Shown: in pieces, positions 21,313 through 33,064 of the stretch
Layout: the number at the start of each line of letters is the position of its first letter
How positions within the stretch are numbered: position 1 is the first letter of the stretch
NCBI GenBank assembly: GCA_033557685.1
Contig: JAWQRN010000008.1
Location: 1 to 61,003 of the forward strand
DNA: 61,003 nt
DNA from: Sperchopsis tessellata
Taxonomy: Eukaryota > Arthropoda > Insecta > Coleoptera > Hydrophilidae
Reading direction: 5' to 3'
Notes under the pieces: generated by a model
Told to the model about the DNA's origin: nothing
Seen by the model: only the letters and a program-made list of their open reading frames with translations
Database searches by the model: none
Translations under genes and position numbers: made by a program

Positions 21313-21636
21313 TGTTACTAATCTCGATTTTAAAAAAATTCCACACTGACGGTTGATTGTTCTTATTAATTATTGTCGGTTCATGATGAGAACGCAAATG
21401 ATTCCAAAGGCTAGAGGTACTACTACTGTACTTTAAAGATGTATTGCACAAATTACCCATTTATTTTCAACGTTCTTATTGAAATAGTTCCAGACTTCGG
21501 ACCTTTAACTATAAACACTTTTCACATCCTATCATCTTGTTTAAATCTTATATTATCTCAATAAATAATATGATAATGATGTATCTCAAAAAGAAGCGAA
21601 ACTCTGGTTGTAGTTTGTTTGTTTAAATAAAATCAG

Positions 21637-21865
21637 ACGTAAATACAATAAATGTGATATAATGTAACAGTTATTGGCATTCGGCAGTTTTAATGCTATG
21701 CTCTCGACTTTGTAATCTTTTTAATTATTTCGAAAAATATGGACATTTGGTAATTAAAGTCGTAAAGATAATAAATGGGATATAATATGACGGTTATTTG
21801 CATTAAAAGTTTTAATGCTATGCTCTCAACTTTCGTAGTAGTTTCATTAATTCGAAATAACTTTA
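21637..21865 (+). repeat. Imperfect tandem duplication, ~122-bp unit
   Basis: GACGTAAATACAATAAATG and GTCGTAAAGATAATAAATG begin two units. Each continues GATATAAT.T.AC.GTTATT and GTTTTAATGCTATGCTCTC. About 80 percent alike by eye. No coding content. Confidence 0.7.
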
Positions 21866-22485
21866 CACAATTGTGTGTTCAATTATTTCTTAATAATATC
21901 AGATGCGTATGGGGAATTTGCTTTAAATGATAAAATCTTAAAAAATTTAATTAATCAAAAAATGCAAGATAGGTACTGGGTAGTCGGGAGTGGATTAACT
22001 GAAATTGAATAATATCTTAATGCATACCATGACAGTATTTATTTAAAATAAAATGCATTTATTTTGCACAGTTTTGAAAATACACAAGAATAAACACTTC
22101 ACAAATCACTTATTAAATCTTTTAAGGAACTAAACTAAACTTATAAACAACTTTGGTTATTTATATAAATTTATATTTCTGGCAAAATCTAATTTGCAAT
22201 AAATCTATAGTATTCTACAATTTTCTAGTTACTAACAAAAGATTAACGGCATAGTCAGGCCTATGGCGCTTCACGTAGATGTATTTGTAGTTTTGTACAC
22301 CAATCGTTTTAAGGTTCTCAGAATCGTGCATTGTTACAATATAATAAAAAGGTACTTACAATATGTACTTCTTGCTGTTATCCGTAACTAATAAAAAAAA
22401 CTAAAGCACATATGTAAGTATTTTCAATGGAATTACTTGTTGAAATGTCATATTTATGGTCATAATCTATTTACATTAGCAGGTA
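21866..22485. other. AT-rich interval without recognised features
   Basis: No gene, repeat or RNA could be supported here. Confidence 0.4.
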
Positions 22486-22489
22486 TTAC

Positions 22490-22665
22490 AACCGCGATTT
22501 TCATACCCCGATTTCAAAACCGTAGTTTTCGGTTGGTTTTCAAAACCGTGGTTTCCGGTGGGTTTTCATAGCCGGTATTTGGATTTTGACAAATTGAAAA
22601 CCGCGGTTTTCAGTGGTGACAAAAACCGGTTACCGGAAAAACCGGTATTCGTCGACAGCCCTAGT
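22490..22665. mobile_element. hAT-like end with degenerate CCG(C/T)GGTTTT subterminal repeats
   Basis: In an AT-rich surround, this block has at least seven iterations of AAAACC(G)...GGTTTTC in both orientations (ACCGCGATTTTC, ACCGTAGTTTTCGG, ACCGTGGTTTCCGG, ACCGCGGTTTTC, ACCGGTTACCGG). It ends TTCGTCGACAGCCCTA, whose complement TAGGGCTGTCGACGAA resembles ends of insect hAT elements. Only one end is recognisable. No transposase. Confidence 0.5.
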
Positions 22666-22669
22666 ATGT

Positions 22670-23795
22670 ACCATTCTGTTCTACAAACTTTCTCCATCTT
22701 TCTGGTAACTAAAATATAGTTAACCCTCCATTTTCCGGAACTACTCAGGAGAAAGGGGTGTCCTTTAAATGCGATTGTCCGTAAAACCCAAAAATGGTGT
22801 CTGCATGAAATTAAAAGTACATTAAATTACAAATCACATATGTAAGACATTTAGTAGGTTTATGTTACGTATTGGTGTGAACTATAACATTTTAAACATT
22901 TATTTATAATTAATAATAAAATAAAAACTCCCAAAATTTTTGTGTTTAAATCACTAAAGTTTTCCGATGCACTAATTTTTTTATACTTCCGATTTATAAA
23001 TTTATAAATAATAATTTATATAAAAATATTGTTAAATGTTCCCTTTAAAATGAGATATGTTACAGATAAGTATCTTTTTAAGACTGAATTCATATTTTTT
23101 TAACGAAATGTGGGTTCCACATACACTGCAGCATATTCAAGAATTTGCCTAATACATTTGTACAACTGTATTTGAGGGGCCTATATTCAATCATATCACA
23201 GTATATCGCCAGAAGTCTTGTCACGGGACTCGGTAATCGAATTCTTCCCTTTGACGTAGCCAGGCAGTTTATATAGCCATACGAATCAATACTCAAAGAC
23301 AAAGTCAAACATTCTAGGTGATCAGAGTTTTCCTCATATATGGGTCATAAAAAGAGGTCCCCACAAATGGTGAGTTTTGTAATAAACCTATAGTTCTAAT
23401 GTGTATATGTGTGTCTGGTATATTTTCTACTATATCTCTACCGATTTCACAAAAATAAGTGTTTAACTCTTCAAGTGCATTTTCTTTTGTATTTTGTACC
23501 TTTTTGTTTTCTTTTCATTGATTTATAATATCCCAAATTGTTTTTCGTTTAGTTGTTGCTGTTTCAATTCATTTTCTCTGTCAATTTATTTTTGTAGACA
23601 CTTTTGAAAGTATTATACATTTCTCAAGAAATTTCTTCCTTTCTCACCTAAGCTTTTATGAATTTCTACTTTTAGTAGCTAATTTTGTTCAAATCTCAGA
23701 CTATTTACGTACCTTTTTCCTTGTTTTCCTACGGATTACTGAAATCAATATTCTTCAATCTTATAAAGCTAAATGAGAAGTATTTTGAAATCTAT
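22670..23795. other. AT-rich interval downstream of the LTA4H alternative terminus
   Basis: A 72-codon frame at 23308-23090 (-) contains GYINCLATSKGRIRLPS. I do not recognise it. Nothing else is supported. Confidence 0.35.
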
Positions 23796-23800
23796 GTAAA

Positions 23801-23806
23801 TTTATT
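23801..23806 (-). promoter_or_regulatory. Candidate poly(A) signal for the distal LTA4H terminal exon
   Basis: TTTATT on plus reads AATAAA on minus, 290 bases past the stop at 24096. It is the nearest canonical hexamer I found for this terminal exon. Confidence 0.35.
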
Positions 23807-24095
23807 TCTCTTTGTCTAAAAATATACAGATTTGAATGAGAATATTTCAAACTTTACACATATGCATGTAAGTTAGGGGAAAACTCATTGGGCGTACAGG
23901 TTTGCATGATTCTAAAAGTGATAGATTTCCAAAAAATGTATCATACCTTAAAGTTAATTCAACTTAAAATTTAGTCCAGTATGTGAAGAATGGATGACAT
24001 CATCTAGGAAATAACTTGTCATATTGTGGATCAGTTGGTAAAAATACAAGAAACTTTTAAATTTGTAAGGATATACATTTACTAGTAATAAAAAA

Positions 24096-24700
24096 TTATA
24101 ATTTTAAATCTTGGGAAACAGTATATGCTGCAACATGCATCATTCTATGCTTATTTTTCAAAAAGGTGTCAATTGCCTTTTGGCGTGACTTTTCCCAATT
24201 GTATAATTCACGATAAAGGGGTCGAACATATTTCATCCTTCCAACTTCCGTGATCCAGGCCAATGTTGGATCAATTTTTTCTTCCCATTTTGATTTGATG
24301 CATATTCTTAACCATCTATATTTGATTTCACTGTTGTTGATTTTATCAGTTTGAAACATTTCTTGTAATTTCTTTAGCTTTGCAATTGGAATTTCTGTGT
24401 CTATAAGTCGCTGGAATATATAGATAATCTGCCATGGTGTTAAACTTTTTAAATTAATCTCATCAAAAGTACATTGCTTTAATAAAATGTCTAATATTTT
24501 GTCACACTTTGCTAAATAAGTCTTATCATAATCAGGTATTATTGGAGGCATACCAAAACTATATAGCCATTTGTCCCAATCAATGGTATTCACACTACAA
24601 CTAGTGAAATTGCTTTTAAAGAAATATTTAAATTCATCTGTTGTCAACGATTTGTATTTGTAAGTATCAAAATATTTTCTTAAAAATGGTTCAAAAATTT
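24096..24700 (-). CDS. Lta4h: LTA4H distal alternative terminal exon (exon 9')
   Basis: This exon encodes the C-terminal helical domain of leukotriene A4 hydrolase-type M1 aminopeptidases. It opens after acceptor AATTTTAG with AAATTTTTG, the first codon being split G|AA. The frame reads FEPFLRKYFDTYKYKSLTTD, IDWDKWLYSFGMPPIIPDYD, NNSEIKYRWLRICIKSKWEE, ITEVGRMKYVRPLYREL and ends MMHVAAYTVSQDLKL. All 200 codons are open. It is a diverged duplicate (roughly half identical by eye) of the terminal exon at 37056-37669. Upstream zinc-site exons for this copy are not present between here and 37056. It is either an alternative 3' exon of the main gene or a partial tandem gene copy. Confidence 0.85.
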
Positions 24701-24753
24701 CTAAAATTAAAAACTGTTTATAATTATAATTTAAAATATAGTAGTAACAATAC

Positions 24754-24898
24754 CTGGACCTCCAACTATAGTTTCCACATAACGCAAAAATAGAGACCCT
24801 TTTTCATATGGAATACTAGAGAATGCATCATCAGGATGAACATTTTTTAAGTCAACAACTAACGCTGTTAACTTGCTTTCTGGTCCAAGTTCTTGTAC
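24754..24898 (-). CDS. Lta4h: LTA4H distal alternative penultimate exon (exon 8')
   Basis: Acceptor TTAATTTTAG precedes GTACAAGAACTT. The frame is VQELGPESKLTALVVDLKN, VHPDDAFSSIPYEKGSLFLR, YVETIVGGP, ending G|gtattg, which joins exon 9' as Glu. The PYEKG motif carries the catalytic Tyr (human Tyr383). It starts in phase 0 like exon 8 at 37726-37873, so exon 7 (ending at 38006) could splice to either. It is one codon shorter than exon 8. Confidence 0.83.
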
Positions 24899-24959
24899 CT
24901 AAAATTAACGTAATGTAATATTATGTAGTCTTATGAAGAAAAAAAAATGTTTTAAAAGT

Positions 24960-25640
24960 TATTAATGGCATTAAAACTACAAGTTACTGCTTAAGATTAT
25001 TCTTGCAATATATGATTTATTCTTTTAACAAATACATCAATAATATCCCGTTTGTTGACAATCCACAAATACTAGGGTTTTACATTAGAACCAATTATCT
25101 CTGATAATTAAGTAATAACTAATCTTTATTTATGTAATAAAGCCAACCAGCGTACATAACTCAAACAAACAAAAAATCATATGCCATGAATTACTGGATA
25201 CTGTAAAAACAGTTACTCAAGAGGATAAATTTGATTCTTGTGTTAAATTGGTGAATCGCCAAATCTCAGTTTATTTGACGTATATTTGTAGCTATTTAAT
25301 TTTGGGCTTGCTAATGGTACACTGGGCTACTGAGTCTATCACAAGCCCACACACACTAATAGGTACTTCCATGCCACATCTTTACATCATCCCTCACAGA
25401 AATGATCAGCAAAGTTTTCAGTCTCAACAAAAAAGATAATTTATAAGTACTTAGTATGGTCAAAACTACCCTCATGGCCAACAGGTACAAATATTTGGTT
25501 ACACAAAGGTCCGTCCATTGATTTAAAAATCTTACTCAGTCTAGCCAGAACCTGGATATCATTAGTCATGCACACTTATTGTATATGCAGAACACGAAAG
25601 AGATGATAGCACAGTTACTCAGCAAATATTCTATCTAGAC
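24960..25640. other. Interval upstream of the Penelope fragment
   Basis: No HEXXH-bearing exon or other LTA4H exon was found on minus. The plus strand from 25430 may be a worn Penelope RT, since it runs directly into the endonuclease, but no RT motif is clear. Confidence 0.3.
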
Positions 25641-26230
25641 TATTTTTCACCCATCGATGAAAATTAGCGAAACCCTACTATCTTCGAAAGATTCAATTCC
25701 TCTATAATCCACTGGAATATACAGAATTCCATTTATATGTAGCTTAGTGTACATAGGCCAGACAAAAAGAATGATCCCCACTCGCTAAGTACAGAATGAA
25801 AGGCACACTCGGCTCAAACAGTTTAAAATATCTCCATTATCAGAACATAAATGGGAATCAGACTACAATATTCTTTTCAAGGGTATAAAAATCCTCGTCC
25901 AATCATATAATCATTTCTTTAGGATAAAAAGAGAGTTCATCGATATACATAATTATCCGAAAAATCTAAATTGTGAACACCGCTATCCCCTTACATCTTT
26001 TTGGAAGTATACACTATCCAAGCTCCGGTCAGCCAGAAGAATCCCCACTGGCATTTTGTCAGAATCCTCTCAGCCAACAGGAGACAGACCAGCCGAAATA
26101 ATCCCCAATGACCAGAATATAAAACTTGGCATATCAGTGGTATTCAGACGATACCTAACAGTTTTGCAACAGTGGACGAAAGAAGAAAAGTCAACACACG
26201 GTTATCTCCTGGCAAACCTCAAGATAATAG
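25640..26230 (+). mobile_element. Penelope-like element (family P3): GIY-YIG endonuclease and 3' end
   Basis: The plus frame reads STGIYRIPFICSLVYIGQTK, then after one stop RHTRLKQFKISPLSEHK, DYNILFKGIKILVQSYNHFF, RIKREFIDIHNYPKNLN and HRYPLTSFW. These are the GIY, YIG, R..EH, and K.EA.EI...P.N.N motifs of Penelope endonucleases in order. The coding end continues open to the stop near 26248 and overlaps GTGGACGAA, AAGTCAACACA and GGTTATCTCC, which ties the dispersed repeats at 820-1140 to this family. One in-frame stop after IPTR marks decay. Confidence 0.8.
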
Positions 26231-26249
26231 ACATAGAGTATTATATGTG

Positions 26250-28020
26250 AAAGATACATTGTGTTTTTCATTATTATTACAGGTAGCAGTCATAGGGATC
26301 TACGACACACAAAAAAACTGTTGAAGGTACTGTAAATTTCTTGAGGACTTTCAAGCAAATGCCTATCAACATCAAGCACCAGTTTCTTATGCTTCTAAGA
26401 TGTACTTGTTAATTCTGAGGTAATGGATAATGTCCCACGGCTATGATTATCTGATGGTATAATTTGATTCTCATAGGAAGCTCTTTCAGCATTAACGATT
26501 GGCATATTGCATTTACGCTTTTCTATGCAATAGTTACTAAAATATGGATAACGTTTTTGAAGATAAAACAAATCCTTCAAAGTAGTACTAGATCGTTTAC
26601 TTTTACTACCATCAGAGTGACAGATAGACAACTGTATAGGAAAAAATCTAAAAATATTCAAATGCTGGTGCAATTGTTAAAAATTTTCCAGCTCAGCCCA
26701 GGTTTCGGACTGAAGCTTAGACTGAAAGGAAGTAGCAGGTTCACCTTGAGAAATCTTATGGGCAGCTAGATACTGCACATTTATTACAATTACATCCAGA
26801 TTATGATACACTCGACATGATCACATCACCAATGTGGGAAGTGCCACATCCAGGCGGTAGCATTCGGAGGCGCCAATAAGTTCTTTTTCAATGCATAAAT
26901 TAAAGTTAATTTGAAAAAAATAAATAGAGAGTGATCATCAATCATAATAAGGTTATTAACACTAAAACGGGTTCGTGCCCTGTGAATTTGTGATTACCCT
27001 AAAACTCGGTTCATTTCCAGCAAAAAATTGTGCTATTCCCTGTTTGGATCTGTTTCGTACCATATAATAATAATTAGTACTCGCTTAGTATTTTAACTAT
27101 CGTTTATTGTAATAAAAAAAACCAAGTGCAAGAAAATTATATGTATATATCGTTTGAGCAAAATCAAAAATGAGAATGTTTAACGTTTGGCTGGCGGCTG
27201 GTGAACAAAAAATGCTGCTTACTATTATACTAGTCATAAATTAATATAAAATAAATATATCAATTTTACGATGTTATATTTTTCAAAGATCAAGGAACTC
27301 AACTTTACCCAATACAAATGTAATTCACCGGATTCCTATTCTGGGAACCCCAGAAACTTGGTATCTCGTCTGAGAAATAATCCGAAGGTACAAATAAAGA
27401 CTTTGATGTTATTAGTTCATTTTGTATTGAACTTAATACACCTCAGAGCATATTTTTTAGGGTATTTGGGGTTGATGAATCCAATTTTACAATTAATTTT
27501 TGTAAACAATGGGGGAGGATGGGATAGAAGAGGTGCGAGGTTGTTAAATTAAATATCTTTGGAAATAATATAGCACGTAAAAATTTAAAAATATGTTTTT
27601 GGTCCAAATTTTTTTTTAAATCAAAAAAAAAATATATATATATATATTTTAAATTTTTCTTTATCAAATAACTCAAAAAGTATTTGAGATATTGACATGG
27701 TGGTTTCATATTCTTGTTGAGTGAAACGAACTACATTGATTTAACATTCGGTTAGTTCCAAAATATTATCAAGAGCTGCAACAGACCCAAAAATTCGAAT
27801 AACTGGAAATGTATTTGACGTATTGAAATGACGTTTTCATATTCATATTGATCATAAAATTCTATATCGATTTATAATCATTCATCAACGGGCATAATTA
27901 GAAAAATAAAATTTATAAATAAAAGTTGTAGGATGTCAAAATATCTCAAGATCCCCTTTATTGGCTTGGTACTATCTATTAATTGATTTGTATGAATTTT
28001 CATATAATGATTGGCAAAAT
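26250..28020. other. Interval with no supported gene
   Basis: A minus frame at 26673-26395 has LKDLFYLQKRYPYFSNY and ASYENQIIPSDNHSRGT. It vaguely resembles the linker between endonuclease and RT in LINEs, but it is too weak to call. A 93-codon plus frame at 27271-27552 is unrecognised. 27630-27650 is a short (TA)n run. Confidence 0.3.
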
Positions 28021-28029
28021 TGGAATTTA

Positions 28030-28462
28030 AAAAAATAAAAAGATAATAAAACAAACAGGGAATCTGTTATCAACATTGGGAAACATTTGAGAGTCAAGCT
28101 GGAGGATGATGATATAAAGGAGTGTTTTCACATTGGAAACAAGGAGAGGGATGCGAAAATGCTTAAAGTAGTATTTAAAATAATCCGAAAAGAAAGAAAA
28201 ACTGATGGAAGTTCAGAAAACAATCAAAGATCTAAGAACAAATTCGGTAGGACTAGGCAGTAACGGAGTAATTTACCTCAACAATGACCTCACCAAGGAA
28301 AACCAAATGCTATTTAAGCAAGCAAGAAAGTTGAAGACTGAACTGAAATATGCTTTTGCTTGGTACAAGAAAGGAAGCATCTACCTACGAAAGAACAGAG
28401 ACTGTAAAGTTATAGAAATTAAAACTACAGCAGACTTAGACAAAATAAAATCAAAAAACTAG
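28030..28462 (+). mobile_element. LINE-D ORF1, baculovirus-FP-like C-terminal domain
   Basis: In one frame VKLEDDDIKECFHIGNKERD, then after a frameshift VIYLNNDLTKENQMLFKQAR, KLKTELKYAFAWYKKGSIYL and RKNRDCKVIEI, ending at TAG. The YLN..LT..N..L...A+.LK...Y.+.W...G.I++RK pattern is that of the FP-25K-like domain (named after a baculovirus protein) in many insect LINE ORF1 proteins. It lies just before LINE-D ORF2. Confidence 0.65.
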
Positions 28463-28504
28463 GCCACCAAACAGCATCCTGCATAGAAGAATAATTTATC
28501 TAGT

Positions 28505-30515
28505 GATTACTTCCCTGAATGTACGAAGACTTAGAAACAAATTGGATAGTCTAAGAGCAACACTTGCAGCCAAATAAACCCAGCCACAAATCATAGTCCT
28601 AACTGAAATTTGGTTACAAGCACCAGAAACAAAATACTTCAACATTCAAGGCTATGAGGGAATACACACATGTAGACACAGGAGGGACGGAGGTGCATCC
28701 ATGTATATACGTGACCATATTAGATACGAGATAGTAGCACAGGAACAGGTTAAAAACAAAAGCAGTATCTTAAAGGTAAGATTAAGTGACCTTAATCTGG
28801 AAATAAGTGCAATATATAGGGAAACAAAGAAAAGAAAACTGATAGACTATGGAATATTTCGACAGAACCATCCTAAACAGCATCTGTGATATTAGGAGAC
28901 TTTAATAAAAACTTGCTCAATAATAGAAGTACACTAGTGTGTGAATATATTACCACAATCAAATGCAAAGACTATGTAATATTAAATAAGCTAGATAAAA
29001 TAAGTTATACATGTGAAAACCCAAATGGGAATGACTCCATTATTGATCACATAATAACTAATGTGCAATTTATAAAAAAACCTACAATAAAGTTAACAGA
29101 TACATCCTTGTGTGACCATCAGATGATGGATATCATGCTAAATATACTCACACCACAGGAAAATAAAAAGATAAAATACAACAGTGCAATAACTGACTAT
29201 AAGATCTTGAATGCAAACCTATCAAAAGACTCAAAAATGAACCTATAGACGCCTTCAAAAACCTACAAGACATAACTAAAGAGAAAATAGAAAGATCCAC
29301 AAAGAATGTCAAGCGCAGTTACGTAATGTCCGTGAGAGAAGGATGGTTGACCAAAGAAGTCTTCCAACAAATATTAAATAGAGATGCAGCCTACACAAGC
29401 ATGAAACAATACCGATTTCACCCAATACTGAAGGCAAATTTCAATGAAGTACAGAAAAAAACAAAAAAACTTATAAGAAAAAACAAAAAGTTATTCTACA
29501 TAAACCAAATAAATACAGCAGAAGGAAACAGCCAGAAACTGTGGAGAATAATAAAGCAGATTAAAGATGGAAATAATCAAAAGAAAGTAGAAATAAAAGA
29601 ACTTCTCACAGAAGAAGGATTAAGAATAGAGGATGAACAAGAAATAGCTGAAATGATAAACCAGTACTACACAGACATAGGTCAACTGCTTGCAGAAAAC
29701 AACAAACAAACAAGGGGAAAGACTACAAACAAATGAAAAAAAATAGTATTTTGTCAACACAACAATGTACCTACACCCAACAAATATACCAGAAATCAAA
29801 GAAATAATCAACAACATCAAAACTAATGCCTCACCAGGTTGACGGAATCAAGTCAACCCAAATCAAAAATTTATCAGATACAATTGCCTTAAAAATAGCT
29901 GAATTAATAAACAAGCACGTCAAGGTACGAACCTTTCCAGATGAACTGAAGATAGCAATAATAACACCTACAGTCAGCAATTACCAGCCCAAAGCAAATT
30001 AGAGAGAGATTAGTCTCATACATAGAAAACATCAAACTACTAACACAATCTCAACACGGTTTCCAAGAGGGAAAGGGCACATCTACAGCAATGACAAACC
30101 ATATAAACTACCTTCAGTTGAACATGGATGACGGCATAATATACTTTAAAAAAGCATCTGACACAGTACATCACAACACTCTTGTCAATAATTTAGTTGA
30201 CACAGGAATAAATAATAATGTGCTAGGATTCATGGATAGCTACCTAAAAAACCGTATGCAATATACTATGATAAACTGCAAAACTAGTACAAGAACAATC
30301 ATCAAATATGGAGTACTCCTAGGATCAATACTGGGCCCGTACTTATACATTATATACCTGACCTAACACTCCATAAATTACATGGATAAACGATTATGTA
30401 TGCGGACGACTTAGCAATTTTTTATGAAAACAAAGATGACTATGAAACACAAAGGAAAATTCAAGACGACTTAGCCCTTTTACTTAAGTGGACAAACACA
30501 AACTTTTTAACACTG
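28505..30515 (+). mobile_element. LINE-D ORF2: endonuclease and reverse transcriptase, truncated at the Jockey element
   Basis: Endonuclease: LNVRRLRNKLDSLRATLAAK, IIVLTEIWLQAP, GGASMYIRD, MILGDFNKNLL and DSIIDHIITN. Linker 29326-29736 is open. Reverse transcriptase: NNIKTNASPG, FQEGKGTSTAMTNHINYLQL, DGIIYFKKASDTVHHNTLVN (F.KA.DTV.H), GSILGPYLYIIYL, and finally MYADDLAIFYENKDDYETQ with an intact YADD box. Several frameshifts split it. It ends abruptly at LLKWTNTNFLT, where the opposite-strand poly(A) of the next element begins. Confidence 0.75.
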
Positions 30516-30517
30516 AT

Positions 30518-33060
30518 TTTTTTTTTTTAACTTCAAGTATTTATTGTAACCTGCACGATGGCAATAAACAAATGTTGTGGATAATTAGTATAACGAGAGT
30601 TAGGAATCTACATTAAGAACCTAACATAAATATAGCAACTTAAGAAGTGCAGTAACAATTTTAACTTAAGCCAAATCCATCTAACTGGCATTGTTCAAGT
30701 CCAGAGGTGTCAGGTGCCTTAAGCGGTAGGTTTGAATACTGTTGTCTAGAAGATGTACTGCCAACGGGTTTGAGTGTACTTCGAAGCGCAACAAGTACTT
30801 AGAACTCGTGCACCTCACTTCTTCGCGCACTGTCCGCACATGAAGGTGATGTGTCATTTGGCACAAACCAGGGAGCATTTGCAATTGTTTTTAGTGTCTT
30901 AGATTGAAATCTTTGTATTATTTCCAAGTTTGAGATACTCGCGGTACCTCACATTTGGATTCTGTAAGTCCACACCAGTTTGAGAATTATTTTGTATATG
31001 GTAAGTTTATTTTGCAATGAGAGTGGAGATCTGCATCCAATAAGCCAGCAAAGCTTGAAGTTCCGCAGTCTAAGCTGCTTTCTCTTCATAAAGATGTGTG
31101 TTTTCCATGTTAGATGCCTATCCAGGTGCATCGCCAGGTTCCTGGCACAATCACCCTGTGTCAACTGTTGGTTATTCAAAACAACGGGGACATGTCTCTC
31201 GGCGTAGGTTGTATGTTACGTGGGTGGATTTTGTTTCGTTGGCCCTTATTTTCCACTCCTTCAGCCAGCACTTCGCTGGTCGCAAGTAGAGCTGCATCAT
31301 CAGTGAATGTGGCAATGGTAGTGGTCGTTGACATTGGTATATCAGCTGTGTATATCTAGTACAGTACTGGACCAAGGACACTACCCTGAGGTTCACCAGA
31401 TTGTATCAGATTTAGAGTCGTTAATTCTTCCTAGTACTTCACCTGAAAGTATTTGTCAGTCAAGTAAGATTTCAGTACTTGATAAAAGATGTATGGTATA
31501 ATGGTTTTGAGTTTATAGAGTAGACTCTGGTGCCAGACCCTATCAGAGGCCTGGGAAATGTCCAGAAAGAGCAGCACTCCCTGTCCTCAAAGGTCCTGTC
31601 TATGATCCCCACCGGCCGGTGTATTTGTTCGGAGGTGGCATGTTACTCTCGGAATCCAAACTGGAGGTCCGGGATAATCAAGAGTTCCTCCAGAAGCGGC
31701 TTTAGCCTACTCAAGAACATCCTTTCAAAGAGCTTCGTTAGTATCGGCAAGAGGCTGATTGGACGGTATGACACTTTCTAGCTTGGTTTTTGTATGAGAA
31801 TAATTTGGGCAATCTTCCATTGCGATGGGAAGAAGCCTATTCTCAGGATTGCATTGAATATGAGGGTGATATTGATCAGAGCCACATTCGGAAGCTTCTT
31901 CACCATCCTACTAGTGATAAGATCATATCCAGGTGCAATTTTTGGGTTTAGGTTTCTTGCTATCATGCTCTTTACCTCACATGTTTTGATTGTTTTTATA
32001 GGTAGAGACATCTGGTGAGGTACTTCCAGGTAGGTCATTATCTCTTCGTCTTCCTCTTGGGTCGATTCTGATGGGTGGGGTTGGAATACTTTTACATGAT
32101 GTTCAGCAAAGACTTTCGCCTTCTTCTTATCGTCTCTAGCCCAACTTCTGACTAGCTTCCTGATAGGAAGGATGGCTTCTGTAGATTGGTTCCTTAGTTT
32201 CCTCGTGGCTTTCCATAAGGAATACTCTGTGGCTTCGGTTGGTGTTAGGTTACTTAGGTATTCGTGTACAGCATGATTTGTTTAGTCTAGTAGTAGCTGT
32301 TTCAATTTTCTTATAGCTGCATTGAGTCTGGTCTTGTCTTCAGGTGCCATGGTATTCATCCAAGTTCTTATAAGTTTTCTTTTTACAAGGATTGCCTCTT
32401 TAATGATATAGGATCAATCCTGGTGTTTACTGGTTGTTTGGGACGCCACCTGTGTCGACTCCCAGGCGCCGGCTTGTGTAGTGCATGTCAAGTTCTCAAG
32501 AGTTGAGTCAATCTCTTCCTCAGTCTTCAGTGATACGTTTCTGGTCAGTTTCTCCTGGATTAGTTGTCTAAACACAATCCAATCTGTCCTCCCATAAGTG
32601 AGGGTCATTGGTTTCCGTCTGTTGAACTATAGAGCTTAGAGCTACCATGATTGGAGAATGATCAGAAGACAAGTCCAGGTTTTGCTCAGCTATCAAGTTT
32701 CCTGCTGGTATTCCCTTAGTGACTCAAAAGTCAATCACAGGAATTTTATTGATAGGTAGGTTAGCTTCCCAGTTATCCATACATTTTACCAGTTCCCAAT
32801 TTTTTGGTGTTGTTAATCTTAAGCTCCATCGCTGATGCTTGGCACTGTAGTCACCTCCAACCAGAAACCTGTTTACAAGAGTGGTGAAGAATGCTGTGAA
32901 TTGTTCTTCTTTTATTGCGTGGCAATAAATTGCTGACATAGTTATTAGCCCTTGCCAATTTTCCACGAATACACTTGTGGCTTGAATGTGATGTGTTTGG
33001 TACTTACTACCAATGTGGTGATTAATGGAGCTCTATTATTACCGCACTGCCACCATTATC
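30518..33060 (-). mobile_element. Jockey-type LINE ORF2, endonuclease to 3' poly(A), decayed
   Basis: On minus: NWQGLITMSAIYCHAIKEEQ and FLVGGDYSAKHQRW (Jockey endonuclease, GGD.NAKH), then RNLNPKIAPGYDLITSRMVK, FNAILRIGFFPSQWKIAQII, SYRPISLLPILTKLFERMFL, LQFGFRE, EPQGSVLGPVLY, ATFTDDAALLAT (F(A)DD box), NLAMHLDRHLTWKTHIFMKR, NKLTIYKIILKLVWTYRIQM and LEIIQRFQSKTLKTIANAPW. The order matches Jockey almost end to end. A 13-base A run on minus (30518-30531 as T on plus) marks its 3' end. Many stops and frameshifts are present. The N-terminal third of the endonuclease and ORF1 are missing. Confidence 0.85.
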
Positions 33061-33064
33061 TCAG

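Noticed and set aside
24096..24898. Simple processed or dead LTA4H pseudogene
   Set aside because: The intron between exons 8' and 9' is retained with proper splice sites and no codon is broken, so processed origin is excluded and pseudogene status is not supported by sequence.
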